64,000 nucleotides of DNA, taken from Alphaproteobacteria bacterium. GTDB lineage: Bacteria > Pseudomonadota > Alphaproteobacteria > Sphingomonadales > Sphingomonadaceae. The stretch covers positions 213,150 through 277,149 of the forward strand of contig JAHJIJ010000034.1 in assembly GCA_018823325.1 (NCBI GenBank), written 5' to 3'. Both the position numbers and the translations under genes were made by a program. Numbering within the stretch: position 1 is the first letter of the stretch; each line of letters begins with the position of its first letter. Under the pieces are notes generated by a model, which worked only from the letters and a program-made list of their open reading frames with translations, was not told the origin of the DNA and did no database searches. Below are positions 26,707-36,499 of this stretch, one piece after another.

Positions 26707-29307
26707 TCAGGCGAGGCTCTTCGTTGCCTGCTCCATGACGTCACGCGAGAGTCCCGGCTCGGCGACGATGCGCTCCAAGGCCGCGCGCATGGCCGCGCCA
26801 CGTTGCGCATCGAACCGGCGCCAGCGCCCGAGCGGCGGCACCAGCCGCGCCGCGGTCTGTGGGTTGAGCTTGTCGAGCGCGATGATCGCATCGGCGACCA
26901 TCGCGTAGCCCTTGCCATCCGCGCGATGGAACGCCCACTGATTGGCGGCGAACGCCCCATAAAGCGCCCGGGCACGGTTCGGGTTCGTCAGCGTGAAATC
27001 GGCGTGCCGGCTCAGCGCCTCGACATTCTCGACCGTCTCCGCATGGAAAGCGAGCGCCTGTGTCTGAAACCATTTGTCGATCACCAGCGCATTGCCGGCA
27101 TATCGCTGATGGAACGCGGCGAGAGCATCGTTCCGCTCGGGCGTCGCGCCACTGGCCAGCACGGCCAGCGCTGCCTGCCGCTCGGTCATATTGTCCGCGC
27201 GCTCGAATTGGCTGAACGCCAGCGCCGGGCCATCGGGAGCACCGGAGGCCACCAGATAGTTGAGCGCAACCCCGCGTAGCTTGCGCGCCGCCCGCGCATC
27301 CGCCGAGAGCGAGAAACCATTGCGCGCGCATTCGGCATGAAGGGCGCGCCAGTCGCTTTCCAGCCGCGCACCGATCTCGTGCTGCAGCGCCTCGCGCGCC
27401 GCGTGGATCGCATCCGGATCGACGACCTGCATCTGGTCGCCGAGATAGGCTTCGCTTGGCAGCCGTACCGCTTCGGCGATCAAGGCACGATCTAGCGATG
27501 TATCGCTGATGGTCTTCCGGATCGATTCGACGATCACGCTGCTGTCGAGGGAGCCGCCGGCAATATGGCCGAGCAGGCCGTTGATCATGAGTTGCTGCAG
27601 CGCCTCGTAACGGCTGAACGCATCATCGTCGCGGGCGGCGAGGAACGCCAGATCCGCCGCACTCTGCTCGGCCTCCACGATGATCGGCGCCGAGAAGCTG
27701 CGATTGAGGGACAGCACGGGCGGCTGCGCAAAACCCTGGCGCGTCACCACGGTCTCCGCGTCGCTGAGCACCAGCAGTTCCTCGCCCGCATGCGCGCCCG
27801 TATCACGATCGAACAGAGCAAAGACGAACGGAATTGCCATTGGCTGCTTCTCGCTCTGCCCCGGCGTAAGCGGAATCGTCTGGCGCAGCGTGAGCGTGAG
27901 CGTGCCGCTTGCCGCGTCATGCGCGCTTTGCACAGTCACGCGCGGCGTGCCCGCCTGGCTGTACCAGAGCCGGAACTGGGTGAGATCAATGTCCCCGCCA
28001 TCTTCCATCGCCCGCACGAAATCCTCGCAGGTCGCCGCCTGCCCGTCATGCCGCTCGAAATAGAGGTCCGTGCCCTTGCGGAAGCGCTCCGGCCCCAGCA
28101 GGCGCGCCATCATGCGGATCAGCTCGGCACCCTTGTTGTAAACAGTCGCTGTGTAGAAATTGCTGATCTCCATGTAGGACTCAGGCCGCACCGGATGAGC
28201 GAGCGGACCGCCATCCTCCTGGAACTGCGCCGCGCGCAACACGCGCACGTCCTCGATCCGCTTGACGGCCGCCGAGCCCATGTCAGCGGAGAATTCCTGA
28301 TCGCGATAGACGGTGAAGCCTTCCTTGAGGGAGAGCTGGAACCAGTCCCGGCAGGTCACCCGGTCACCGGACCAGTTGTGGAAATATTCGTGCGCCACGA
28401 CCGCTTCGATCGCGTCATAATCCGGGTCGGTCGCCGTTTCCGGGTCTGCCAGAATGTAGCGCGTGTTGAAGATGTTGAGGCCCTTGTTCTCCATCGCGCC
28501 GAAGTTGAAGTCCGCCACCGCCACGATGTTGAACACGTCGAGATCATATTCGCGGCCATAGACGCGCTCGTCCCACGCCATCGACTCCTTGAGCGCCTTC
28601 ATGGCGTGACCGGTGCGCGGCAGATCGCTCTCCGCTACCCAGATGCCGAGTTTCACGTGCCGCCCGCTCATCGTCGTGAAGCTGTCCGCATTGCAGGCGA
28701 GATTGCCCGCGACGAGCGCGAAGAGATAGCTTGGCTTGGGGAATGGATCGGTCCAGCGCGCCCAATGCCGTCCGCCTTCCTGCTCGCCAGCCTCGACCGG
28801 ATCGCCATTGGCGAGCAGCACCGGAAAGGCCGCCTTGTCGGCCCGGAGCGTCACATCGTAGCGCGAGAGCACGTCCGGTCGGTCCGGGAAGAAGGTGATG
28901 CGGCGGAAGCCCTCCGGCTCGCACTGGGTGCAGAGCAGGCCACCCGAAGCATAGAGGCCCATGAGCTGCGTGTTGGCGGCTGGCACGATCTCCACTTCTG
29001 TCTCAACGAGATGCGTGTCGCCCGTGAGCGGGATGAGCAATGCGCCATCCTCAAGCTGCCATTCGTCGGCCTCCAGAGCGCGGCCATCCACCGAGACGCG
29101 CAGCGGCGTCAGCCCGTCACCATCGAGGCGCAAAGGCTCACCGTGCGTGCCCGTGCGTTGGACCTCAAGCCGCGCCTTAACCCGGGTCGCCTGCGGATCG
29201 AGATCGAAATCGAGACTGATCTGAGGCACCTGCCACAGCGGCGGGCGATAGTCCTCGCGGCGGATGACAGGGGGCGTGGCGGCTGCGTTGGTGGTCTGAA
29301 TATCCAT
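26707..29307 (-). CDS. pepN: Aminopeptidase N (M1 zinc metallopeptidase)
   Basis: This 866-residue protein has the exopeptidase motif GAMEN (FGAMENKGLNIFN) and the zinc site HEYFHNWSGDRV followed by the downstream Glu in SLKEGFTVYRDQEF. Length and motifs match gammaproteobacterial-type PepN. It trims N-terminal residues from peptides in the cytoplasm; no signal peptide is seen. It lies downstream of argH and the small lipoprotein, separated from them by a palindromic repeat. Confidence 0.96.
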   Translation of the reverse strand: MDIQTTNAAATPPVIRREDYRPPLWQVPQISLDFDLDPQATRVKARLEVQRTGTHGEPLRLDGDGLTPLRVSVDGRALEADEWQLEDGALLIPLTGDTHLVETEVEIVPAANTQLMGLYASGGLLCTQCEPEGFRRITFFPDRPDVLSRYDVTLRADKAAFPVLLANGDPVEAGEQEGGRHWARWTDPFPKPSYLFALVAGNLACNADSFTTMSGRHVKLGIWVAESDLPRTGHAMKALKESMAWDERVYGREYDLDVFNIVAVADFNFGAMENKGLNIFNTRYILADPETATDPDYDAIEAVVAHEYFHNWSGDRVTCRDWFQLSLKEGFTVYRDQEFSADMGSAAVKRIEDVRVLRAAQFQEDGGPLAHPVRPESYMEISNFYTATVYNKGAELIRMMARLLGPERFRKGTDLYFERHDGQAATCEDFVRAMEDGGDIDLTQFRLWYSQAGTPRVTVQSAHDAASGTLTLTLRQTIPLTPGQSEKQPMAIPFVFALFDRDTGAHAGEELLVLSDAETVVTRQGFAQPPVLSLNRSFSAPIIVEAEQSAADLAFLAARDDDAFSRYEALQQLMINGLLGHIAGGSLDSSVIVESIRKTISDTSLDRALIAEAVRLPSEAYLGDQMQVVDPDAIHAAREALQHEIGARLESDWRALHAECARNGFSLSADARAARKLRGVALNYLVASGAPDGPALAFSQFERADNMTERQAALAVLASGATPERNDALAAFHQRYAGNALVIDKWFQTQALAFHAETVENVEALSRHADFTLTNPNRARALYGAFAANQWAFHRADGKGYAMVADAIIALDKLNPQTAARLVPPLGRWRRFDAQRGAAMRAALERIVAEPGLSRDVMEQATKSLA

Positions 29308-29384
29308 GCCCCCGTCCTATGCCCGCGCAGGGCGTGGCACAAGCGGGGGAGAACGACGGAATGGCTAGAACTCCGCTATCAGGT

Positions 29385-29458
29385 CCCGTTCGTGTCGAGC
29401 GAAGTCGAGACACTAAGGACAGTCCTAAACGTGTCTCGACTTCGCTCGACACGAACGG
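29385..29458. repeat. Palindromic intergenic repeat (CGTTCGTGTCGAG type), copy 2
   Basis: The arms 29385-29413 and 29431-29458 are inverted copies sharing CGTTCGTGTCGAGCG and GTCGAGACAC with the copy at 22207-22280; the 17-bp centre differs. It lies in the 167-bp gap upstream of pepN. Confidence 0.85.
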
Positions 29459-29474
29459 AGCGGAGGCAATCTAT

Positions 29475-29753
29475 TCAGTCCCCACTCCGTCCATTGTCCG
29501 GCCCTGGCGGAAGGTCGAACGGGTCTTCCTCGCGCTCCATCGAGCGGTCAAGCAGATCAGCCTGCCGGTCCGGCCTCGCCTGGGTCGAGGGCGTCATGAG
29601 TTCCTCGGGCGTTTCGCGCTCCGTGGCGGCGGCAGCTTTCGGCACCGGGCTCATGCCTTCGGTGGGGCGTAGGCCCTTGACCGAGCCGCAGCCGGCGAGG
29701 CCGGCGGCCACGCTCAGCGCCAGAGCGGCGCGCGCGATCCTCATCTGTGTCAT
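29475..29753 (-). CDS. Small lipoprotein downstream of argH (LptM-like position)
   Basis: This 92-residue protein has a lipoprotein signal with lipobox GLAGC (Cys22). The mature part is short, charged and Pro-rich ([27 protein letters not shown]) with no recognised domain and probable disorder. It overlaps the argH stop as ATGA. Tiny lipoproteins between argH and lysA are common in proteobacteria and some are related to LptM, which assists LptD maturation; here lysA is absent. A homology to LptM is suggested by position, not shown. Confidence 0.75.
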   Translation of the reverse strand: MTQMRIARAALALSVAAGLAGCGSVKGLRPTEGMSPVPKAAAATERETPEELMTPSTQARPDRQADLLDRSMEREEDPFDLPPGPDNGRSGD

Positions 29754-31165
29754 AGCCCGGCTTCCCCATCCAGCGCCGCTTTTGCCTCGGCAATCCGCGC
29801 GCGCACCTGGTCCGGTGCGGTGCCGCCATAGCTCTTGCGGCTGGCGACCGAAGCATCGACCGTCAGCACCGCAAACACCCGCTCGTCGATCCGCGCATCG
29901 ATGGCCTTGAGCGTCTCGATCGGCAGCGCGGCAAGCTGTACGCCCGCCTCTTCTGCTGCCTTCACGGCGCGCCCGGTGATGTGATGCGCCTCGCGGAACG
30001 GCACATTACCCTCGCGCACCAGCCAGTCGGCAAGATCGGTCGCGGTCGCAAAGCCGCTTTCGGCCAGCGCCCGCATCCGCTCGGTGCGGAAGCTCGTCGT
30101 CTCCACCATGCCGGTCATCGCGGTAATCGAGAGCCCAAGCAGATCGTGCGCCTCGAACAGCGGCGGCTTGTCGTCCTGCATATCCTTGGAATAAGCCAGC
30201 GGCAGGCCCTTCATGGTGACGCAGAGCGACGTCATGCAGCCCATGATCCGCCCGGCATGGCCACGCACCAGCTCGGCGGCATCGGGATTGCGCTTCTGCG
30301 GCATGATCGAGCTGCCGGTGGAATAGGCGTCCGGCAGCGAAATGAAGCCGAAGGGCTGGCTCGCCCAGATCACGAACTCTTCCGCCAGCCGCGAGAGGTG
30401 CAGGCTGCACTGCGTGGCGGCCATCAGATAATCGAGCGCGAAATCCCGGTCGGACACGCTGTCGAGGCTGTTGCGGGTCGGCCCGTCGAAGCCGAGCGCT
30501 TGCGCGGTCATGTGGCGGTCGGTCGGAAAGCCTGTCCCTGCCAGCGCCGCCGCACCCAGCGGCGAGAGATTGAGCCGCGCGCGCGCATCGGCAAAGCGCG
30601 AGCGGTCCCGCGCGATCATCTCATAATAGGCCATGAGGTGATGACCGAGCGTCACCGGCTGGGCGCTCTGCAGATGGGTGAAGCCGGGCATCACGCTCTC
30701 GGCATGCTCCCCCGCCCGCCCGATCAGCGCGCGCTGCAGCGCCTTGAGGCCGGCGTCCACCTCATCGATGGCATCGCGCACGAAGAGCTTGAAGTCGGTC
30801 GCCACCTGATCGTTGCGCGAGCGCGCAGTGTGCAGCCGTCCCGCCACCGGTCCGATCTTCTCGGCCAGTCGCGCCTCGGTGGCCATGTGGATGTCCTCAA
30901 GGTCAAGATCCTCGGGGAGATCGCCGGCTTCATATTCGGCGCGGATCGCTTCCAGACCGCCAATGATCGTGGCGGCTTCCTCTGCCGTAAGGATGCCCTT
31001 TGCGTCCAGCATTTGAGCGTGCGCAATCGAGCCGGCAATATCCTGCCGCCACAAGCGCTTGTCGAACGGGAGCGAGGCATTTATCTCGCGCATGACGGCG
31101 GCCGGCCCGGCCGCGAAGCGACCGCCCCACATGCTGTTCGCGCCCTTGCTTGCGGAGTCTGCCAT
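29750..31165 (-). CDS. argH: Argininosuccinate lyase
   Basis: This 471-residue protein of the fumarase/aspartase superfamily has MWGGRFA near the N-terminus, [13 protein letters not shown] and the catalytic flexible loop [12 protein letters not shown]. It splits argininosuccinate into arginine and fumarate. The ATG at 31165 gives [15 protein letters not shown]; the alternative ATG at 31132 starts exactly at MWGG. With the first choice the start codon lies within the same CATG as the divergent thioredoxin gene start. Confidence 0.95.
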   Translation of the reverse strand: MADSASKGANSMWGGRFAAGPAAVMREINASLPFDKRLWRQDIAGSIAHAQMLDAKGILTAEEAATIIGGLEAIRAEYEAGDLPEDLDLEDIHMATEARLAEKIGPVAGRLHTARSRNDQVATDFKLFVRDAIDEVDAGLKALQRALIGRAGEHAESVMPGFTHLQSAQPVTLGHHLMAYYEMIARDRSRFADARARLNLSPLGAAALAGTGFPTDRHMTAQALGFDGPTRNSLDSVSDRDFALDYLMAATQCSLHLSRLAEEFVIWASQPFGFISLPDAYSTGSSIMPQKRNPDAAELVRGHAGRIMGCMTSLCVTMKGLPLAYSKDMQDDKPPLFEAHDLLGLSITAMTGMVETTSFRTERMRALAESGFATATDLADWLVREGNVPFREAHHITGRAVKAAEEAGVQLAALPIETLKAIDARIDERVFAVLTVDASVASRKSYGGTAPDQVRARIAEAKAALDGEAGL

Positions 31166-31793
31166 GCGCTCTTTTTCTGCCCTTGCTGTGCTGATCGGCC
31201 TCTCGCTGGCCGCGAGCGGCTGCGATAGGCAATCCGGCGAAAACGCGCAAGGCGCCGCCAACGACGCAGCGGCCGGCAATGCCCTCTCGCCCGATGAAGT
31301 GAGCCCGGACGAAGCCGCGCCCGGTAGCGGGGCCAAGACCTTCTCCCATGTCATCGACCGCAGCCACAAGGGCGAGGCGATGCCGGACAAGCCCTTCACG
31401 AGCGCTGATGGCAAGCCGACGACGCTCAAGGATGTCGCGGCAGGCAAGCCGATGCTGGTCAACCTGTGGGCCACCTGGTGCGCGCCCTGCGTGGCCGAAC
31501 TGCCCGCGCTGGACCGCGCCGCGAAAGCCGCGCAAGCGAAAGGCGTGAAGGTCGTTGCGGTGTCGCAGGATATGGAGACCGCCGGCGTTCCCGCCTTCTG
31601 GTCGGCGCGCAAGCTCTCGACGCTGCAGACCTGGCTCGACCCCGAGAATGCGCTCGGCTTCCACTATGGCACCGGCACGCTGCCGACCACGATCCTCTAT
31701 GACGGCGCCGGCAAGGAAGTCGCCCGCATCGTCGGCGCTCTGGAGTGGGACGAGGAGGACGGGCAGAAGCTGATCGCCGAAATCGGCGGATAA
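31164..31793 (+). CDS. TlpA-like thioredoxin-fold lipoprotein
   Basis: This 209-residue protein has a lipobox AASGC (Cys20), an Ala/Glu/Asp-rich linker and a TlpA/ResA domain with the redox pair Cys106-Ala-Pro-Cys109 ([10 protein letters not shown]). It is probably a membrane-tethered periplasmic thiol-disulfide reductant, for instance for cytochrome c maturation. The start has GGAG at a good distance and shares the tetramer CATG with the divergent argH start. It converges on the DNA ligase gene. Confidence 0.9.
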   Translation: MRSFSALAVLIGLSLAASGCDRQSGENAQGAANDAAAGNALSPDEVSPDEAAPGSGAKTFSHVIDRSHKGEAMPDKPFTSADGKPTTLKDVAAGKPMLVNLWATWCAPCVAELPALDRAAKAAQAKGVKVVAVSQDMETAGVPAFWSARKLSTLQTWLDPENALGFHYGTGTLPTTILYDGAGKEVARIVGALEWDEEDGQKLIAEIGG

Positions 31794-31799
31794 GAGCAG

Positions 31800-33431
31800 C
31801 TATCCCGTCACCATCGCGCGCAAGGTCTCGATTCGGTCGGCCTCATGTGCTGGCTTGTCGGTGCGGATACGGCTGATACGCGGGAAACGCATCGCCAGAC
31901 CGGATTTGTGGCGCTTGCTCTCGTGGATCGAGTCGAAAGCGACTTCGAACACCAGGCTCTTGTCCGTCTCCCGCACCGGACCGAAGCGGTTGACCGTGTG
32001 GCGGCGGACGTGGGAGTCGAGCCACTTCAGTTCCTCATCCGTGAAGCCGAAATAGGCCTTGCCCACCGGCAGCAGCTCGGCGCCGGCATCGGGGTCGCCA
32101 TCCCAGCAGCCGAAAGTGAAATCGCTGTAGAAGGAAGAGCGCTTGCCGCTGCCGCGCTGGGCATACATCAGCACGCAATCCGCCAGCAGCGGATCGCGCT
32201 TCCACTTGTACCACAGCCCCGTGCGGCGCCCGGCGACATAGGGGCTGTCCCGCCGCTTGAGCATCACGCCTTCTATCGCTTCGTCGCGCGCGCGCTCGCG
32301 GATGGCGGCGAGATCGTGGAGGCTGGCGGCATCGATCAACGGGGAGATATCAAAGCGGGTGGGATCCAGCCGGGGCATCAGCCCTTCCAGCACAGCGCGG
32401 CGCTGCTCCCAACTGAGCGCCCGATGATCCTCGCCGTCACTTAGCAGCACATCGTAAAGGCGGACGAAGGCGGGGGACGCCTCCAGCATCGCCTTCGAGA
32501 CGCTCTTGCGCCCGAGCCGCTGCTGCAGCGCATTGAAGCTCGCCGCCCCGCCCTCTTCACCCCCCTGATGGGTGCCGCGCACCAGCAACTCGCCATCAAG
32601 CACGGCCGGCTCGCGAAAGGCGGCGGCAATGTCGGGAAAGCTGCCGGTGATGTCATCGCCTGTGCGCGAGAAGAGACGCGTGTCGCCCCCCGGTCCGGCG
32701 CCATCCACCTCGGGCACATGGACGATCTGGACGCGAATCCCGTCCCATTTCCACTCGGCGGCATAGTCGGCCATGTCGAGCGTATCGCGCTCGATGGCGT
32801 CTTCTTCCAGCGGATGCGCGAGCATGAAAGGGCGGAAGGTTGGGATGTGATCGACACGCGGCGCCGGTCCGCCGTTCGCGGCCCAGTCGAACAGCGCTCC
32901 ATAGGGCGGCGTCTGGCCGTGCCAATATTCCTCGACATCCTCGACCGGCACATCGAAGGCCTGCGCGAAGGCGACCTTGGCCAGCCGAGCGGAAATTCCG
33001 ATGCGCATGGCACCGGTCGCCATCTTGATGAGTGCGTAGCGGCCGTTCACATCCAGCCGGTCGAGCAGTTGCGCCAGCGCCGGCGCAACGGATTGCCTCG
33101 TCATGGCGGAAAGCGCCGCCACAGCTTCGCTCACGCTCGGCGGATCGAGCGCGGCGGGATTGTCCGGCCAGAGCAGACTCGCCGTCTCCGCCGTATCGCC
33201 CACGAAATCCCGGCTGAGCTTGAACAGAACCGGGTCCACGCGGTCCATCAGCAAGGCGCGGATCGTACCGGCCTTTACCGCCGGAAAATCGAGGCCGTCC
33301 GTCAACGCAGCCAGCGCCCAGCCACGGTCAGGATCCGGCGTCTCGCGCAGATAGGCGGCGATGAGGGCCAGCTTGCCATTGCGCGAGCGGGTGTAGACGA
33401 GCGCATCCAGCAGGGCGGCGAAAGCCTCCAT
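31800..33431 (-). CDS. ATP-dependent DNA ligase (cisplatin-damage-response type)
   Basis: This 543-residue protein has an N-terminal ligase domain (DNA_ligase_A_N-like, to about residue 180), the adenylated lysine K228 in EWKWDGIRVQ (KxDG motif), ELLVRG as motif III, EGVMLKRRDSPY as motif IV and a C-terminal OB-fold region (WYKWKRDPLLADCVL). It belongs to the stand-alone bacterial ligase family found with a metallo-beta-lactamase exonuclease, which is its direct neighbour (TGATG overlap). The pair is thought to act in repair; Lhr helicase, the usual third partner, is not in the window. Confidence 0.92.
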   Translation of the reverse strand: MEAFAALLDALVYTRSRNGKLALIAAYLRETPDPDRGWALAALTDGLDFPAVKAGTIRALLMDRVDPVLFKLSRDFVGDTAETASLLWPDNPAALDPPSVSEAVAALSAMTRQSVAPALAQLLDRLDVNGRYALIKMATGAMRIGISARLAKVAFAQAFDVPVEDVEEYWHGQTPPYGALFDWAANGGPAPRVDHIPTFRPFMLAHPLEEDAIERDTLDMADYAAEWKWDGIRVQIVHVPEVDGAGPGGDTRLFSRTGDDITGSFPDIAAAFREPAVLDGELLVRGTHQGGEEGGAASFNALQQRLGRKSVSKAMLEASPAFVRLYDVLLSDGEDHRALSWEQRRAVLEGLMPRLDPTRFDISPLIDAASLHDLAAIRERARDEAIEGVMLKRRDSPYVAGRRTGLWYKWKRDPLLADCVLMYAQRGSGKRSSFYSDFTFGCWDGDPDAGAELLPVGKAYFGFTDEELKWLDSHVRRHTVNRFGPVRETDKSLVFEVAFDSIHESKRHKSGLAMRFPRISRIRTDKPAHEADRIETLRAMVTG

Positions 33432-34432
33432 CAGTCGTCCTCATCCTCATAGCCGACCAGCGCCAGCGCTCGGGCGCGCCGCTGATGCAGAGCGCACCAG
33501 CGCAGCAGCGCATCCTCCCGGCCATGGGTGATCCAGGTCTCTCCCGGATTCACCTCCTTGATGGTGGCGGTCAGTTCCTCCCAGTCGGCATGGTCGGAGA
33601 TGATCAGCGGCAGCTCGACATTGCGCTGTCGGGCGCGCTGGCGCACCCGCATCCAGCCGCTCGCCATGGCCGGGACAGGATCGGGCAGGCGACGGCTCCA
33701 CCGATCGTTGAGCGCCGAGGGCGGACAGAGAATGATCTGCCCGGCCAGCGCAGCCTTGGGCAAACCCGCGATCAGCCGTAGCTCACCCAGATCGACGCCC
33801 AGTTCTTCATAGAGTCGGCACATGCGCTCCAGCGCGCCATGCAGGTAGATCGGCTCGACATAACCCGCCCGGCGCAGTTCGGCGATGACGCGCTGCGCCT
33901 TGCCAAGCGCATAGGCGCCGACGAGGATGCAGCGATCCGGATTGGCTTCTCGCGCCTTGAGCAGCTTGCCGATCTCTTCCCCGATGGGCGGATGACGAAA
34001 GACTGGCAGACCGAACGTCGCCTCGGTGATGAACACATCGCAACGCGTCACTTCAAAAGGCGGACAGGTGGGATCGGCGCGGCGTTTGTAATCGCCGGTG
34101 ACGATCACGCGCTCGTCGGCATGTTCGAGCAGGATCTGCGCAGAACCAAGGACATGGCCGGCGGGAAGGAATGTCGCGCGCACGCCGCCCGGGAGGCTCA
34201 GCGTCTCGCCATAGGCCACCGGCTGCGCGGCGCCGGGCGGGCCATAGCGCAGGTCCATGATCGCCAGGGTCTCCGGCGTCGCGATGCACTGCGCATGGCC
34301 GCCGCGCGCATGATCGGCATGGCCATGCGTGACGAGCGCGGTCTCTACCGGATCGGCCGGATCAATCCACGCATTGGCGGGCGCGACATGCAGCCCATGC
34401 GCCTCTGCGCGGATCCAGGAGAAGTCGGCCAT
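33431..34432 (-). CDS. Ligase-associated DNA exonuclease (metallo-beta-lactamase fold)
   Basis: This 333-residue protein has the zinc motif HGHADH (His36, His38, Asp40, His41), and later GHVLGSAQI and VTGDYKR, as in the beta-CASP/SNM1-related exonucleases encoded with bacterial ATP ligases. Its stop overlaps the ligase start, showing one transcription unit in the order exonuclease then ligase. It starts 77 bp from the divergent tldD. Confidence 0.9.
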   Translation of the reverse strand: MADFSWIRAEAHGLHVAPANAWIDPADPVETALVTHGHADHARGGHAQCIATPETLAIMDLRYGPPGAAQPVAYGETLSLPGGVRATFLPAGHVLGSAQILLEHADERVIVTGDYKRRADPTCPPFEVTRCDVFITEATFGLPVFRHPPIGEEIGKLLKAREANPDRCILVGAYALGKAQRVIAELRRAGYVEPIYLHGALERMCRLYEELGVDLGELRLIAGLPKAALAGQIILCPPSALNDRWSRRLPDPVPAMASGWMRVRQRARQRNVELPLIISDHADWEELTATIKEVNPGETWITHGREDALLRWCALHQRRARALALVGYEDEDD

Positions 34433-34509
34433 GGCACCTAAATGGCGTTTTACCGCCAGCGGTTCCAGCGCGCCTTTGCGGCCTGCCCCAAAGTGCCTAT
34501 ATCCCGGGG

Positions 34510-35952
34510 ATGACAGATGCTGCTCCCCAAACCACAGACGTGCACTCCTTCCTCTATCGCGATGGCGCGCTCGACCCCGAAGGCGCGCGCCGCCTGACTG
34601 CCGAGGCGCTGAAGAGCTGCGAGGATGGCGAGCTTTACCTGCAATATGTCGCGACGGAGAGCTTCGGCTTCGATGACGGGCGGCTGAAGACGGCAGACTA
34701 TTCGACGGATGCCGGTTTCGGCCTGCGCGGCGTCTCCGGCGAGATGACCGGCTTTGCGCATGCCAATGACATCAGCGAGCGGGCGATCCGCCGCGCTGCG
34801 GAAACGCTGCAATTGCTCGATCCCGCCAAACAGTCGATGACGTCCCCGCCCCAGCGCACCAACCGGCACCTCTATACTGAGGCCAATCCGCTCGACCTCG
34901 TGCCCTTCGCGCAGAAGGTGGAGCTGATGGCGAAGATCGATGCAGCGGCGCGCGCGCGCGATCCGCGCGTGGTGCAGGTCTCGGCAATGCTCGCGGGCAG
35001 CTGGTCCGTAGTCGAGATCGTGCGGCCCGATGGCTTCGTGGCGACGGACGTGCGGCCGCTGGTACGCCTCAACGTCTCGATCATCATGGAAGAAAATGGT
35101 CGGCGCGAGACCGGCTATTTCGGCCTCGGCGGGCGCTATCTCTACGATTCGCTGTTCGAGGAAGCGAGCTGGCAGCGCGCCATCGACGAAGCGCTGAAGC
35201 AGGCGCAGGTCAATCTACGCTCGGTGCCCGCGCCGGTCGGCGAGATGACCGTGCTGCTCGGCCCCGGCTGGCCGGGCGTGATGCTGCACGAGGCGGTCGG
35301 CCACGGCCTGGAAGGCGACTTCAATCGCAAGGGCACCAGCGCCTTCTCCGGCAAGATCGGCGAGCGGGTGGCGGCGCCCGGTGTGACGGTCGTCGACAAT
35401 GGCGCCATGGATGCGCGGCGCGGCTCGCTCAGCATCGACGATGAAGGCACGCCCACGCAGGAGAATGTGCTGATCGAGGACGGCATTCTGCGCGGCTATA
35501 TGCAGGATCGGCTCAATGCCCGGCTGATGGGCGTAGCACCGACCGGCAATGGCCGGCGCGAAAGCTATGCCCATGCACCGATGCCACGCATGACCAACAC
35601 TTATGCACGGGCAGGCAACGATGATCCCGAAGAGCTGCTCAGCCGCATGAAGACCGGCATCTTCGCGCGCAGCTTCGGCGGCGGACAGGTGGACATCGTC
35701 TCCGGCAAGTTCGTCTTCTCCTGCACCGAAGCCTACAAGGTGGAGAACGGCAAGATTGGCGACTCCATCAAGGGCGCGACATTGATCGGCGACGGCCCGA
35801 CCGCGCTCAACCGCATCATCGGCATCGGCAATGATCTCGCGCTCGATGAAGGCATCGGCATGTGCGGCAAGGCGGGACAGGGCGTGCCCGCCGGCGTGGG
35901 CCAGCCGACCCTGCTGCTCGAAGGGCTGACGGTGGGCGGCACGGCAGGGTGA
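34510..35952 (+). CDS. tldD: Metalloprotease TldD
   Basis: This 480-residue protein has the zinc-binding HEAVGH (residues 260-265) followed by GLEGDFNRKGTSAFSGKIGE, and the C-terminal GKAGQGVPAGVGQPTLL, all TldD hallmarks. With TldE it forms a heterodimer that proteolyses unfolded peptides, modified-peptide precursors and the CcdA antitoxin in E. coli. The partner gene tldE is not in the window. It is notable that a ccdAB pair lies only 0.3 kb downstream. Confidence 0.95.
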   Translation: MTDAAPQTTDVHSFLYRDGALDPEGARRLTAEALKSCEDGELYLQYVATESFGFDDGRLKTADYSTDAGFGLRGVSGEMTGFAHANDISERAIRRAAETLQLLDPAKQSMTSPPQRTNRHLYTEANPLDLVPFAQKVELMAKIDAAARARDPRVVQVSAMLAGSWSVVEIVRPDGFVATDVRPLVRLNVSIIMEENGRRETGYFGLGGRYLYDSLFEEASWQRAIDEALKQAQVNLRSVPAPVGEMTVLLGPGWPGVMLHEAVGHGLEGDFNRKGTSAFSGKIGERVAAPGVTVVDNGAMDARRGSLSIDDEGTPTQENVLIEDGILRGYMQDRLNARLMGVAPTGNGRRESYAHAPMPRMTNTYARAGNDDPEELLSRMKTGIFARSFGGGQVDIVSGKFVFSCTEAYKVENGKIGDSIKGATLIGDGPTALNRIIGIGNDLALDEGIGMCGKAGQGVPAGVGQPTLLLEGLTVGGTAG

Positions 35953-35962
35953 GGCATGGGCG

Positions 35963-36193
35963 ATGAGCCTGGCAGAACTCGCGCGCTATCCTGACCCAAT
36001 GCTGGCGCAGATCGTGCGTGGCCGGCTCGAGGCGGCCGGCATTCCGGCCTTCTGCTTCGATGCCGGCATGAGCGTGGCCGAGAGCGCGCCGCTCGCTGTG
36101 CAGGCACGGGTGATGGTGCTCGCCGAGGATCTGGACGCAGCGCAGGCACTGCTTGCCGAGGATGCGGGTGAGGAGAGCGGGCGGTCTGATTGA
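35963..36193 (+). CDS. DUF2007 small protein
   Basis: This 76-residue protein starts 10 bases after tldD. The pattern ELARYPDPMLAQIVRGRLEAAGIPAFCFD followed by VMVLAEDLDAAQALL is that of the DUF2007 (putative signal-transducing, ferredoxin-like fold) family. No catalytic residues are recognised. It is probably co-transcribed with tldD. Confidence 0.8.
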   Translation: MSLAELARYPDPMLAQIVRGRLEAAGIPAFCFDAGMSVAESAPLAVQARVMVLAEDLDAAQALLAEDAGEESGRSD

Positions 36194-36202
36194 CGACGTC
36201 CG

Positions 36203-36499
36203 TCAAACCCCGGTCAGCAGCATGTCGAGCGCGTTCCTGATCCGGTATTCCTCCTGCGCAAGCGACCCTGCGCGGCCTTGCAGGTCGGAGACCGGCACGG
36301 CTGTGAGGAGGTGGGTGGCGAGGACATAAGCCTTGCCCTCGAATTCGAGAACCGGATGGAGCTGCGTTGTCGGCGACGGCGCATCGGCGCTGCGCACGAG
36401 CGGCACAACGACCCGCGTCGTGAAGTGCGATAACGAGTCGGTTTGGCAGTCGACAACGAGCGCGCCGCTCTCGACACGATAGACATCGAACTGCGCCAT
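36203..36499 (-). CDS. ccdB: CcdB-family toxin
   Basis: This 98-residue protein starts MAQFDVYR and contains VPLVRSADAPSP, LHPVLEFEGKAYVLATHLLTAVP and a C-terminus with IRNALDMLLTGV. These match chromosomal CcdB, which poisons GyrA in DNA gyrase. In plasmid CcdB the last residues are W-G-I; here they are T-G-V, so gyrase poisoning may be altered. The start abuts the ccdA stop at 36499. Confidence 0.9.
   Translation of the reverse strand: MAQFDVYRVESGALVVDCQTDSLSHFTTRVVVPLVRSADAPSPTTQLHPVLEFEGKAYVLATHLLTAVPVSDLQGRAGSLAQEEYRIRNALDMLLTGV

Noticed and set aside
27565..29910. 781-codon plus-strand frame over pepN
   Set aside because: It is antisense to pepN, runs through a palindromic repeat and shows no domain.
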